This document shows positions 1-6,402 of a DNA stretch of 7,930 bases, in pieces. How positions within the stretch are numbered: the stretch's first letter is position 1; each line of letters opens with the position of its first letter. The DNA is from Chloroflexota bacterium (GTDB lineage: Bacteria; Chloroflexota; Dehalococcoidia; SM23-28-2; RBG-16-64-32). The stretch spans positions 1-7,930 of the forward strand of contig VBEI01000013.1 of NCBI GenBank assembly GCA_005882715.1, given 5' to 3'. Below the pieces are notes generated by a model, which saw only the letters and a program-made list of their open reading frames with translations, searched no databases and was not told the origin of the DNA. Made by a program: the position numbers and the translations under genes.

Positions 1-818
1 TAGTAGTAGCCGAGCGAATAGGCAAAGAACTGCGCGCCCTCGAGCCCCTTGTCGATGGCCTCTTCGTCGTTCTCGAAGCACGAGAGCACGGAAAGTACCG
101 CCAAGGCTGGGTTGAGGGCCTTGCCCATCGGGTAGCACTCTTCGCGCACGAGTTGGTAGTACTGATCGACGCGCTCCTCAAGCTCCTCGGGCGTCTCGAA
201 GGCGAACCCGAGCGAGCCCATTCCCAATCGCGCCGCAACCATCGTCGTCTCACGACGAGACGATGCGACCCAGAGCGGCGGGTGCGGCTTCTGTAGTGGT
301 TTGGGGATGACGTTCCGGGAAGGCATGCCCACGAAGGCGCCCTCGACGCCGGAGTAGGGAGTCTCCGACATCATCTTCACGCACTCGCGGGTGGCCTCTT
401 CCCACATGCCCTTCTTCTCTTCGCGGCGCACGCCGAAGCCGCCCATCTCCATCTCGGAGGCGGACTCACCTGTGCCGAACTCGACGCGGCCGTCGGAGAC
501 GAGGTCGAGCGTGGCGATGCGCTCGGCGACGCGGGCGGGGTGGTTGTAGCGCGGGGGCATGACGACGATGCCGTGGCCGAGGCGAATGTTCTTCGTCCGC
601 TGACTCGCCGCTGCAAGGAAGATCTCCGGCGCGGACGAATGCGAGTACTCCTCGAGGAAGTGGTGCTCGACCTCGAACACGTAGTCGAACCCGAGCTGGT
701 CCGCCAGCTCTATCTGCTCGAGAGCATTCTTGAGTAGCTTGTGCTCCTGATCGGGGTCCCACTGCTCACCGTCGTAGGGCTTGGGGAGCTGGTGCTCGTA
801 GAAGAGACCGAACTTCAT
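1..818 (-). CDS. Luciferase-like (LLM class) flavin-dependent oxidoreductase, C-terminus beyond window
   Basis: The frame is open from ATG at 818 to the left edge, giving 272 residues with no stop; family members are usually about 330-370 aa, so the end is missing. The start is supported by GGAGG seven bases upstream on the minus strand. The N-terminus MKFGLFYEHQLP, the segment EVEHHFLEEYSHSSAPE (about residues 49-65), RLGHGIVVMPPRYNHPARVAER (79-100; here split as RLGHGIV and NHPARVAER) and DGRVEFGTG (109-117) are the usual bacterial-luciferase TIM-barrel signatures. Such enzymes use reduced FMN or F420 to oxidise small organic substrates in the cytoplasm. Substrate and cofactor cannot be read from the sequence. 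It is divergent from the diiron/ferredoxin cluster and may share its control region. Family assignment is firm; specific function is unknown. Confidence 0.93.
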   Translation of the reverse strand, partial: MKFGLFYEHQLPKPYDGEQWDPDQEHKLLKNALEQIELADQLGFDYVFEVEHHFLEEYSHSSAPEIFLAAASQRTKNIRLGHGIVVMPPRYNHPARVAERIATLDLVSDGRVEFGTGESASEMEMGGFGVRREEKKGMWEEATRECVKMMSETPYSGVEGAFVGMPSRNVIPKPLQKPHPPLWVASSRRETTMVAARLGMGSLGFAFETPEELEERVDQYYQLVREECYPMGKALNPALAVLSVLSCFENDEEAIDKGLEGAQFFAYSLGYY

Positions 819-860
819 TGGAGACCTCCGAGTTTGCTTGGCAAATTCGTGGGGGGCGGA

Positions 861-885
861 CTTGACGTGAACGTTAGGGTATAAT
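861..885 (+). promoter_or_regulatory. Possible promoter and operator in the divergent spacer
   Basis: A perfect TATAAT lies at 880-885 in otherwise GC-rich DNA. Directly before it, 861-878 form an imperfect dyad whose arms CTTGACGT and ACGTTAGG match at 6 of 8 positions around a GA centre. Such a dyad abutting a -10 box is seen in promoters controlled by MerR-type and other dimeric regulators. The obvious -35 candidate, TTGACG at 862-867, is only 12 bases from TATAAT, so the -35 is unresolved. TATAATAT (880-887) also gives a TATTAT-like box on the other strand, so it could serve both divergent genes. This is inference from pattern only. Confidence 0.4.
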
Positions 886-947
886 ATCGCATCGACGACG
901 GCAAGCAGGAAGACGGGATAAGCTACGGGGATCTGTTTGGCTGGCGC

Positions 948-1007
948 GGAGATTCCTCGCGACCACCCCGGTACCGCTCGGCCCGACCCCGCGAGCTCGG
1001 AATGACA
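948..1007 (+). repeat. Dispersed repeat fragment ending in CTCGGAATGACA
   Basis: It begins GGAGATTCCTCGC and ends GCGAGCTCGGAATGACA. The 37-base core 971-1007 is nearly the same as 4459-4496: both have GTACCGCTCG, a C-rich middle, CCCCGCGAG, then TCGGAATGACA. GCTCG at 976-980 can pair with CGAGC at 992-996, giving a short hairpin. It lies in the presumed 5' leader of the diiron gene. The GATCTG at 930-935 just upstream recalls the inner end of the 2169-2325 element. Confidence 0.7.
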
Positions 1008-1028
1008 CGTCGAACGGGACGAGCGGGA

Positions 1029-1059
1029 CAAACGGCAAACCTGCAAAGCTGCAAACAGA
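1029..1059 (+). repeat. Short imperfect 8-bp tandem repeat (CAAAnCTG)
   Basis: CAAACGG, CAAACCTG, CAAAGCTG and CAAACAGA follow each other directly and end at the ribosome binding site of the diiron gene. This unstructured, A-rich stretch could keep the translation start open. It may also be chance. Confidence 0.45.
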
Positions 1060-1069
1060 GGGAGGCGTC

Positions 1070-1825
1070 ATGACGCGAGCGCTGAAAGAACGAGTCGATT
1101 CCAGGGAAGCAAAGCGCGAGCCGCCATATCGCACCACGATGGAACTCACACCGGAGCAACAGAAGGCTCTTGCCGAGAAGCTGGGCGGCATTCAGAACTA
1201 CAACCCGGTCGTGCTGCGGGAGATGGCGCGCAAGGACCGGCGCTTCTTCGCCCCGCTAATCATGTCGATCCTGAGCGCGGAGTTCCGGGGCATCGACTTC
1301 TTCGGCCGGTTCGTCGTCGACACAGAGGACGAGGTGCCGTGGCACATGACGCTCGGCGTCGCCCGCCAGACGTTCGACGAGTCGCGGCACACCCTCCTGA
1401 ACATGAAGCTCCTCGAGCACCTCGGCTCGTCGGTGGGCGAGTACCCCGACATCATTCTCGGCCCCCAACGCGACGATATCCCGCCGGAAGAGCTCGACCC
1501 CGCTATCCTTCTCGCCCGCGTGAACGTGGCGCTGGAAGGCTTCGCTCTCACGACATTCGAGGAGATCCGGGCGCTCGCCGAACAGACCGGGGAGGAGATG
1601 GTCGCCCACTGCCACGACTACAACATGGCGGACGAGGTCACCCACGTCGCCCTCGGTGACTACTGGCTCGAGAAGCTGTCGCAGGTGCAACCGTGGCGCA
1701 AGGAGCGCGCCCGTGCGGCCCAGCAGGAGTTCGAATCGAACATTGCCATGGTGCGTCAGATGGCGCGGTCGTACATGGCGGCGAGCACACCGTCCGAAGC
1801 GACACCGAGCGGCAATGGAAACTAG
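1070..1825 (+). CDS. Ferritin-like diiron protein
   Basis: This is a 251-aa mostly helical protein. Four helices carry a complete ferritin-like diiron set: E71 (SAEFRGIDFF), E104-S-R-H107, E156 (ALEGFALTTFEE) and E189-V-T-H192. That E, ExxH, E, ExxH order is the hallmark of ferritin-like oxidases, oxygenases and related proteins; the spacing recalls DUF455-type ferritin-like proteins, but I cannot assign the subfamily. Likely role: an Fe-Fe or Fe-Mn centre that activates oxygen or peroxide in the cytoplasm, with unknown substrate. ATG 1070 is preferred because GGGAGG (1060-1065) lies four bases upstream; ATG 1139 (M24) has no ribosome site, although clear helical sequence starts only about there. 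There is no signal peptide. The C-terminal 15 residues are low-complexity. It heads the cluster, 18 bases before the ferredoxin start, which suggests electron transfer from that protein. Confidence 0.85.
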   Translation: MTRALKERVDSREAKREPPYRTTMELTPEQQKALAEKLGGIQNYNPVVLREMARKDRRFFAPLIMSILSAEFRGIDFFGRFVVDTEDEVPWHMTLGVARQTFDESRHTLLNMKLLEHLGSSVGEYPDIILGPQRDDIPPEELDPAILLARVNVALEGFALTTFEEIRALAEQTGEEMVAHCHDYNMADEVTHVALGDYWLEKLSQVQPWRKERARAAQQEFESNIAMVRQMARSYMAASTPSEATPSGNGN

Positions 1826-1843
1826 ACAGGGTTCGTCCTAAGC

Positions 1844-2167
1844 GTGGCCTACGTCATCGACCAGTCCCGCTGCATCAACTGTTCGTGGTGCCGGCGCGAG
1901 TGCCCAACGGACACGATCCACTATTTCGACCAGGAGGTGCGGAAGCACAAGATCGACCCGCAGTACTGCATCGACTGTGACATATGCGCGCGGGTGTGCC
2001 CGATGGACTGCATCTCGCACGAGCCGGCGGTCGTACCGGACGCGCAGAGTCTGGCGGCAGGGAAGATGCGCGCGCGGGCATGGGCGCGGGACCGGCGGCA
2101 GCTGAAGCTGGGGATTCGGGCCTACGCAGAATCGCAGGTCCTGAAGATAGCGCGCAATGGCTCCTGA
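1844..2167 (+). CDS. 2x[4Fe-4S] ferredoxin
   Basis: The 107-aa protein starts at GTG. It has two cluster motifs: C10-x2-C13-x2-C16-x3-C20-P and C42-x2-C45-x2-C48-x3-C52-P. Each motif's first three cysteines with the last cysteine of the other bind two [4Fe-4S] clusters, as in bacterial-type ferredoxins. Residues 60-107 are a basic, helical tail (rich in R and A) not needed for the clusters and perhaps a docking surface. It is a soluble low-potential electron carrier. Only 18 bases separate it from the diiron gene, so the simplest reading is that it reduces that diiron centre. The ribosome site is weak (AGG at 1828-1830, 13 bases away), so translation may be coupled to the gene before. The stop is two bases before the repeat at 2169. 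Confidence 0.93.
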   Translation: MAYVIDQSRCINCSWCRRECPTDTIHYFDQEVRKHKIDPQYCIDCDICARVCPMDCISHEPAVVPDAQSLAAGKMRARAWARDRRQLKLGIRAYAESQVLKIARNGS

Positions 2168-2168
2168 T

Positions 2169-2325
2169 TGTCATTCTGAGGAACAAAGAATCTGTCTGTG
2201 CGCGGGGCTCGCCTTGGCACCTGTGAACGTAATCTCGTACTCGCTCGTACGCTGGGGTGAGTCCCGGGCCGGAAGAGTGGGTGCGACATGGTTTCCGGAC
2301 AGATCCTTCCTTCGTCAGGATGACA
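2169..2325. repeat. MITE/REP-like element with 28-bp imperfect inverted ends
   Basis: The left end 2169-2196 (TGTCATTCTGAGGAAC..., ending ATCTGTC) and the right end 2298-2325 (GACAGATCC..., ending AGGATGACA) are inverted copies matching at about 22-23 of 28 positions. The 101 bases between them hold no convincing gene. Spurious translations contain CHSEEQRI and SFLRQDDRG, phrases typical of this widespread class of non-coding repeats in environmental bacterial genomes. It has no transposase, and no clear target duplication is seen at the edges. It fills the gap between the ferredoxin stop (2167) and the next start (2336), so the transcript would carry a long hairpin there. Confidence 0.8.
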
Positions 2326-2335
2326 GGGGCGGGCA

Positions 2336-2950
2336 ATGGAATTAGCCATTGACACTCGGCAGGTAGGCGGCGCCTTCTCCGTCGACGAAAGCGCCCGACG
2401 GCTCCTGCACTACCGTTTTGCGGAGGTCGCCGCGATGGAGGCGGAGGCGGGGTGGGTGATTACGATGGCCGCGCCGAAGCTGAAGATCGCTCTTGCCGAG
2501 CACGCTTACCAGTGCTCACTCCACGCCGACGCCCTCGGCAGGCGCTTGCCAGAGATGCGGGTCATGGAGAACATCGACATGTCCATCCCGCCGACGCTAC
2601 GTGTGGCGGACGTCCGCCGGCCGCCGAACGATGAGTTCGCGCGCTTCGTGCGAGAGATGCAGGACGCTGACGACGAGCTGCTGCGGCTGACGGGGCTCTA
2701 CCGCGTCCTCAAACCCCATCTCGCCGTCTACTACCGCCACCACGCCGCGGTAACGGACCAAGTGTGCGATTCGCCGACGGTGCGGACGTTGAAGTTTATC
2801 CTCATCGACGAGGAGGAGCAGATTCGCTGGGGTCAGGCCATCTACGAAGAGATGGCGGACACGCCGGCGAAGCGGCGCCAAGCGCTCGAGTGGCAGATGC
2901 ACCTGGAGGAGATCCTGGCCGCCTCGGGCGGCGTTACGGGCGGGCAATAA
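2336..2950 (+). CDS. Ferritin-like helical protein with incomplete diiron motifs
   Basis: This 204-aa, all-helical, soluble protein looks like a ferritin-like fold. Helix A has AEVAAMEAEAG (29-39), helix B ALAEHAYQCSLHADALGRRLP (52-72; E55, H56, H63), helix C runs about 98-140, and helix D has ILIDEEEQIRWGQAIYEEM (155-173). The pattern H..CSLHADALGRRLPEMR recalls helix B of DUF455-like proteins. Unlike the protein at 1070, neither helix B nor D has an ExxH pair, so a normal diiron site is doubtful. It could be a non-catalytic partner, bind one metal, or be a divergent family. No strong ribosome site is seen; the GGGGCGGG run before ATG comes right after the inserted repeat. I cannot name a function. 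Confidence 0.72.
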   Translation: MELAIDTRQVGGAFSVDESARRLLHYRFAEVAAMEAEAGWVITMAAPKLKIALAEHAYQCSLHADALGRRLPEMRVMENIDMSIPPTLRVADVRRPPNDEFARFVREMQDADDELLRLTGLYRVLKPHLAVYYRHHAAVTDQVCDSPTVRTLKFILIDEEEQIRWGQAIYEEMADTPAKRRQALEWQMHLEEILAASGGVTGGQ

Positions 2951-3027
2951 CCGAGAACGGAAGGTCGAAACCCGAAACACCGCTCCGCAGACACCAACCG
3001 AGGCACCCCGATAGACTGTCGTTTGGC

Positions 3028-3723
3028 ATGCCGGTCCAGACCTTCGAGCACGAACACCACCCAGTCGAAGTCGAGCGCGAGGGGCTGTTCATCCACCTCG
3101 GCCGGCGGCGCGTCCGGCTCGAGTATCTCCTTCTCGTGGGCATGCTGTTGCTTGCGCTGGGCTTCGGGGCGCTCTTCATCGCGCTCGACCTCGGGAAGGA
3201 CGAGCTCGAGCGCTGGGGCTACGCCGGCCTTTTCGCGATCGTGCTCTTTCGCTCGGCCTCCGTCGTCATGCCAATGCCCGGCGGCGGCATCATCTTCGCT
3301 GCAGGTGGCCTTCTCGACCCGATTGCGGGAATACCGGCGCCCGTAGCTGTCGGCTTGGTGGCCGGTTTGGCCGAGTCGCTTGGCGAGTTTACAGGATACG
3401 CCGCGGGCCTTGGCGGTGGCAGGATGCTGAAGGGTCGCGCGATCTACCGCCGAGTAAAAGGGTGGGTCGAGCGCCGTGCATTCCTTACCATCTTCGCCAT
3501 GACCCTCGCTCCAGGACCGCTGTTTGATGTCGCCGGAATCGCCGCCGGCGCTACGCGGGTGCCGATCCGCGTCTTTTATCCGGCCCTCCTTAGCGGCAAG
3601 GTGCTCCGCGATATGACTGTCGCTTTCGCGGGCTATTACAGCCTCGACCTGTTCGCCGACTGGTATGGCGGGATCTGGGACGCCTTTGTGAGCGTGGTCA
3701 ACAGCATCGCCGGACTCTTCTAA
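3028..3723 (+). CDS. VTT-domain (DedA/TVP38-like) membrane protein
   Basis: This is a 231-aa integral membrane protein. After a short charged, His-rich N-terminus (residues 7-11) come hydrophobic segments at about 31-53, 66-115 (with re-entrant-looking PMPGGGIIFAAGG at 82-94), 151-174, 183-203 and 217-231. The conserved-looking ESLGEFTGYAAG (117-128) and APGPLFDVAGIAAG (161-174) fit the VTT/SNARE-associated Golgi-protein family, whose members are lipid scramblases or transporters of undecaprenyl phosphate and other phospholipids. The specific substrate is not readable. The frame is open upstream to 2764, but that part overlaps the previous gene; ATG 3028 gives a natural N-terminus, though no ribosome site is evident. 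It lies 77 bases after the previous gene in the same direction. Its stop overlaps the next start. Confidence 0.82.
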   Translation: MPVQTFEHEHHPVEVEREGLFIHLGRRRVRLEYLLLVGMLLLALGFGALFIALDLGKDELERWGYAGLFAIVLFRSASVVMPMPGGGIIFAAGGLLDPIAGIPAPVAVGLVAGLAESLGEFTGYAAGLGGGRMLKGRAIYRRVKGWVERRAFLTIFAMTLAPGPLFDVAGIAAGATRVPIRVFYPALLSGKVLRDMTVAFAGYYSLDLFADWYGGIWDAFVSVVNSIAGLF

Positions 3724-4349
3724 TGGGACAAGAAGCCCGTTGCGCCCTCCGCTTTCAAGACACGATCGCGGAGGGGAAGGCGCGGTTGGAGACGGACGAT
3801 CTCGTATTCCGAGGCGAGGATGGCCTTGGCTTGAGGCTACCATTCAGAGAGATGTGGTCCGTTGAGGCGGTGGACGGGAACCTACGCGTTCAGTTGGAGG
3901 ACGGACTCGCCATTTTCGAGTTGGGCACGCAGGCGGAGAAGTGGGCGCACAGGATTCTCAACCCAAAAGGCCTTCTCGATAAGCTCGGAGTAAAACCGGC
4001 CATGAAAGTCGCTGTCCTCGGCGTGGATGACCCCGCCTTTCTGGCGGATCTCCGCGCGCGAACGGAAGACATCTCGTTCGAGCAGCCCGAGTCGGCGGCC
4101 GGTGCAATTTTCGTCGCTGTCGACGATGCTGCGGGTCTCGAATGTCTGGCGGCGCTAAAGAGAGCGATCAGACCGGACGGCGCTGTTTGGGTTGTCTTCC
4201 GCAAGGGCCGCAAAGACTTCAACGAGAGCGATGTCCTGCGCGGCGGCCTTGCTGCAGGCCTCGTGGACGTGAAGGTGGTGCGGTTTTCGGGTACTCACAC
4301 CGCGAGTAAGTTTGTAATCCGGAAAGCCGAACGCGGCCGGGTGCAATAG
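3723..4349 (+). CDS. Beta-rich N-terminal domain plus DUF3052-like domain
   Basis: This is a 208-aa soluble protein. Residues about 7-78 are a run of short strands and one helix (TQAEKWAHRI), resembling a small PH-like barrel. Residues about 80-201 match the DUF3052 layout: LLDKLGVKPAMKVAVLG (84-100), AIFVAVDD (128-135), AIRPDGAVWVVF (148-159), GLAAGLVDVKV (175-185) and SKFVIRK (195-201). This is a Rossmann-like fold resembling the core of methyltransferases but without an evident SAM motif. Function is unknown. The ATG at 3723 shares its A with the TAA of the membrane-protein gene (TAATG), a translational coupling arrangement, and there is no separate ribosome site. Membrane protein and this protein are therefore probably made together. 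Confidence 0.75.
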   Translation: MGQEARCALRFQDTIAEGKARLETDDLVFRGEDGLGLRLPFREMWSVEAVDGNLRVQLEDGLAIFELGTQAEKWAHRILNPKGLLDKLGVKPAMKVAVLGVDDPAFLADLRARTEDISFEQPESAAGAIFVAVDDAAGLECLAALKRAIRPDGAVWVVFRKGRKDFNESDVLRGGLAAGLVDVKVVRFSGTHTASKFVIRKAERGRVQ

Positions 4350-4390
4350 GCGCCAGCGAAATACGGAACGAGGTACTGTATGGCAATCAC

Positions 4391-4496
4391 GGAGATTTCC
4401 TTCGTGTCCACCCTCAGCCCTCCCCTCCCACTCGGGACAGGCTCTCGCCTCCGCCCCAGTACCGCTCGACCCCGGCCCCGCGAGTTCGGAATGACA
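4391..4496 (+). repeat. Second dispersed repeat copy, longer variant
   Basis: It starts GGAGATTTCCTTCG and ends CCGCGAGTTCGGAATGACA. The core 4459-4496 is nearly identical to 971-1007, and the first 13 bases match the start of that copy with few changes. About 45 extra bases lie between the two shared parts. It sits between the convergent gene ends at 4349 and 4506 in a 156-bp spacer. No T-tract terminator is visible there, so the repeat hairpin might stop transcription, but that is unproven. Confidence 0.7.
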
Positions 4497-4505
4497 GAGT
4501 AGGGG

Positions 4506-5843
4506 TCAGGGCAGGGGCGGAAGAGCCGGCGTCGGCAGCGGTACGACCGGCGGCGACGGGAGAGTCGGAATTGGAACTATGCCCGTGTCCACACTCACCG
4601 GAACGGTCGTGGGTAATACGTCGTTCGCCGTGTCTTGAATTTCATGGAGCGTGGCGTCTACAGTACGTGTCACGTCAGAAACAGTCCCGTTTACGGTCGT
4701 GAGCGTCGTGGACGCTATGCCATCGACAGTTCCAGCAGGGTCTGGTAGAAGGCCCGGAGCCGGGGTGGCCGCACCTTGATTGCCAGCGCCCGGGCTTCCG
4801 TTCTGAGCTGATTCATCCGAGTTGCCGGCCACCGGCGATGCGTTTTCGGACGACGTATTCTCTAACGACGGCTCCGACTGGGACCACGGCCGTATCGGCT
4901 CACCGATGGGAGACGCGATCGCGGCGGCGGCCAGAGCAGTGGTCGCAACGAGTGCAACCGCGCAGACCTTCGCGTTGACCCCGGCCAGCGCCACAAACTT
5001 CGCGATGCCGGCCGATACGGTCCCGGCCCCGGTACTCGAGGCGCCGATGGACTCGAAGATGCGCTCGCCAAGCATGGCCGGTACCGGTAGAGGAATGAGG
5101 GCGGCGTAGGCGGCCGCGGCGCGCTGCATGCGCGAGAGTTCGCCGGAGCAAGCTTGACACGAGCCTACGTGAGCACGCACAGCCGTTTGCTGCACGCGTG
5201 TTGCTTCGCCGTCGATAATTGCTGACATCGACCGATGGGCGTGCTCGCAGCGGACCTGCATTGCCGCGTCCAGCCGCTCGTAGGCCCTTGCGAAGCCCTG
5301 GCGCGCCCGGAACAGCAGAGTCTCCACGGCCGACTCCGATGTTTCCAGCATTTGCGAAATCTCCTTGTAGCTGCGACGTTCCATTTCGCGGAGGAACAGC
5401 GCGAGATGCTGACGGGCGGGTATCGCGGCGAGCGCCTCCCACGTGAGGCGGACTCTCTCCGTCTGTAACGCTGACTGCTCAGGATCATCACGTGTCGCGG
5501 GTGCGCCGGCCTCCGTCAACTCTGTCGTTACCGGGGCTCGCGAGTTCCTGCGCGCCGCATCTACACAGGCACGGGCGGCGATGCGGTAGAGCCAGGCCGG
5601 AAACGCCTGCGGTTCCTCCAGGCGATGCAGCTCGCGGTAAGCTTTTACCCAGACTTCCTGACAGACGTCCTCCGCCACCTGCGCGTTTCGCATGCAGCGA
5701 AAGACGAGGTTGTAGACGGGCCGCGCGTACTCCTGGTAGAGCTCTTTGAAGGCCGCCTGATTGCCTGCGGCCGCCAGCTTTACCGCCCGGCGCAGATCGG
5801 TGCCACTGGATAGCAACGCAGGCGTACTGAGGGCTGTGGTCAT
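4506..5843 (-). CDS. ECF sigma factor fused to zinc-finger anti-sigma domain and membrane-anchored tail
   Basis: This is a 445-aa single polypeptide. Sigma region 2 spans about 31-100 (FKELYQEYARPVYNLVFRC, DVCQEVWVKAYRELH, WLYRIAARACVDAARR). Region 4 spans about 130-190 (ALAAIPARQHLALFLREME, SYKEISQMLETSESAVETLL). A zf-HC2-type anti-sigma segment follows at 199-240 with C199 and H225-x3-C229-x2-C232. A hydrophobic stretch at about 282-312 should be the membrane span. Residues 313-445 are Ser/Thr/Asn/Pro-rich, ending in a Pro-rich repeat-like tail, presumably outside. Ordinarily sigma and anti-sigma are separate proteins; here they are in cis, as in some actinobacterial ECF groups with C-terminal extensions. 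Signal and targets are unknown. ATG 5843 has GGTGGG about eight bases upstream; ATG 5864 lies too near its GGAGG, and the frame stays open to 5975. Confidence 0.88.
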   Translation of the reverse strand: MTTALSTPALLSSGTDLRRAVKLAAAGNQAAFKELYQEYARPVYNLVFRCMRNAQVAEDVCQEVWVKAYRELHRLEEPQAFPAWLYRIAARACVDAARRNSRAPVTTELTEAGAPATRDDPEQSALQTERVRLTWEALAAIPARQHLALFLREMERRSYKEISQMLETSESAVETLLFRARQGFARAYERLDAAMQVRCEHAHRSMSAIIDGEATRVQQTAVRAHVGSCQACSGELSRMQRAAAAYAALIPLPVPAMLGERIFESIGASSTGAGTVSAGIAKFVALAGVNAKVCAVALVATTALAAAAIASPIGEPIRPWSQSEPSLENTSSENASPVAGNSDESAQNGSPGAGNQGAATPAPGLLPDPAGTVDGIASTTLTTVNGTVSDVTRTVDATLHEIQDTANDVLPTTVPVSVDTGIVPIPTLPSPPVVPLPTPALPPLP

Positions 5844-5895
5844 TGAATGACCCACCTTTGTCATACCTCCGATTAAGACGCACGCGCTGGATAGC

Positions 5896-5905
5896 CCGTT
5901 AACGG
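5896..5905. promoter_or_regulatory. Perfect palindrome CCGTTAACGG upstream of the sigma fusion
   Basis: It lies 53 bases before the sigma start in the 207-bp spacer (5844-6050). A second short dyad, CAAGACAAATCTTG (5968-5981), is nearby. Either could be an operator or hairpin, but I see no convincing -35/-10 pair and no ECF-type GGAAC box in the right orientation here. Nothing else is recognised in the spacer. Confidence 0.3.
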
Positions 5906-6050
5906 TCCGCGGTTTAGCGTGTGTTAAGCCGCCGGGCAGGGAATGCCAATCTTTATGACGGCGGGAACAAGACAAATCTTGCGCTGGACCGCGCTGAAAA
6001 TTATCTCCGGCAGCCCTGGCCTTGTCCGCCGCGTTACCTGCGTGGCGAAT

Positions 6051-6344
6051 CTAGCGCTGGGAACGTGTGTGTTCTTCGATTTCGGCGAGCACGCTGAGGA
6101 GGTGGCGAAGCCCCCATAGGAAGAGGGAACCGACCGTAGCAACGAATCCGATCACGGTGAGCATGATGACTGCGCCCGCCGTTGTGTCCTGACAGGCCTC
6201 GATGGTTCCCGCTACCGGCACGGCCACTTTTGTGCACGACTCCGTGCCGATGGCGACAAAAGCGGCGACCGCCAGTACCCAGCCGCCGATAAGCACTGCC
6301 CAAGCCAGAGGTAGCAGGAGGTCGGCGAAGGACCGCGCGTTCAT
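6051..6344 (-). CDS. Small two-helix membrane protein with a paired-cysteine loop
   Basis: This is a 97-aa protein with two clear hydrophobic spans, about 9-33 and 55-79. The loop between them holds C37 and C51; by the positive-inside rule (R4 at the N-terminus, R80/H81 and a charged C-terminus) the loop should face out, where the cysteines could form a disulfide. I do not recognise the family. No good ribosome site precedes the ATG, which lowers confidence. It is in the same direction as the sigma fusion and upstream of it by 207 bases, so it may be a partner or merely a neighbour. Confidence 0.6.
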   Translation of the reverse strand: MNARSFADLLLPLAWAVLIGGWVLAVAAFVAIGTESCTKVAVPVAGTIEACQDTTAGAVIMLTVIGFVATVGSLFLWGLRHLLSVLAEIEEHTRSQR

Positions 6345-6402
6345 GATTCGCGCTGAAAATAGGCGGCTGCGCTGCTCGCTGTCAACTGCACCTGCAAGGA
6401 CG

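Noticed and set aside
862..885. TTGACG with TATAAT as a standard sigma-70 promoter
   Set aside because: The spacer is only 12 bases, too short for normal use, so only the -10 and the dyad are retained.
2157..2345. Small ORFs across the repeat on both strands
   Set aside because: They read through the inverted-repeat element; phrases such as VILTKEGS and SFLRQDDR are typical spurious translations of it.
2764..3027. Upstream extension of the VTT protein
   Set aside because: It overlaps the previous gene out of frame and encodes unstructured sequence; ATG 3028 gives a sensible membrane-protein N-terminus.
2842..3843. A 333-codon minus-strand open frame
   Set aside because: It is antisense to the ferritin-like and VTT genes, has mixed charged composition with no domain, and is explained by GC-rich coding on the other strand.
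4350..4505. Intrinsic terminator between convergent genes
   Set aside because: Only short stems are present, without a following T-run on either strand.
5844..5975. Longer N-terminus of the sigma fusion
   Set aside because: The added residues look non-coding and lack a ribosome site; sigma region 2 is complete from the 5843 start.
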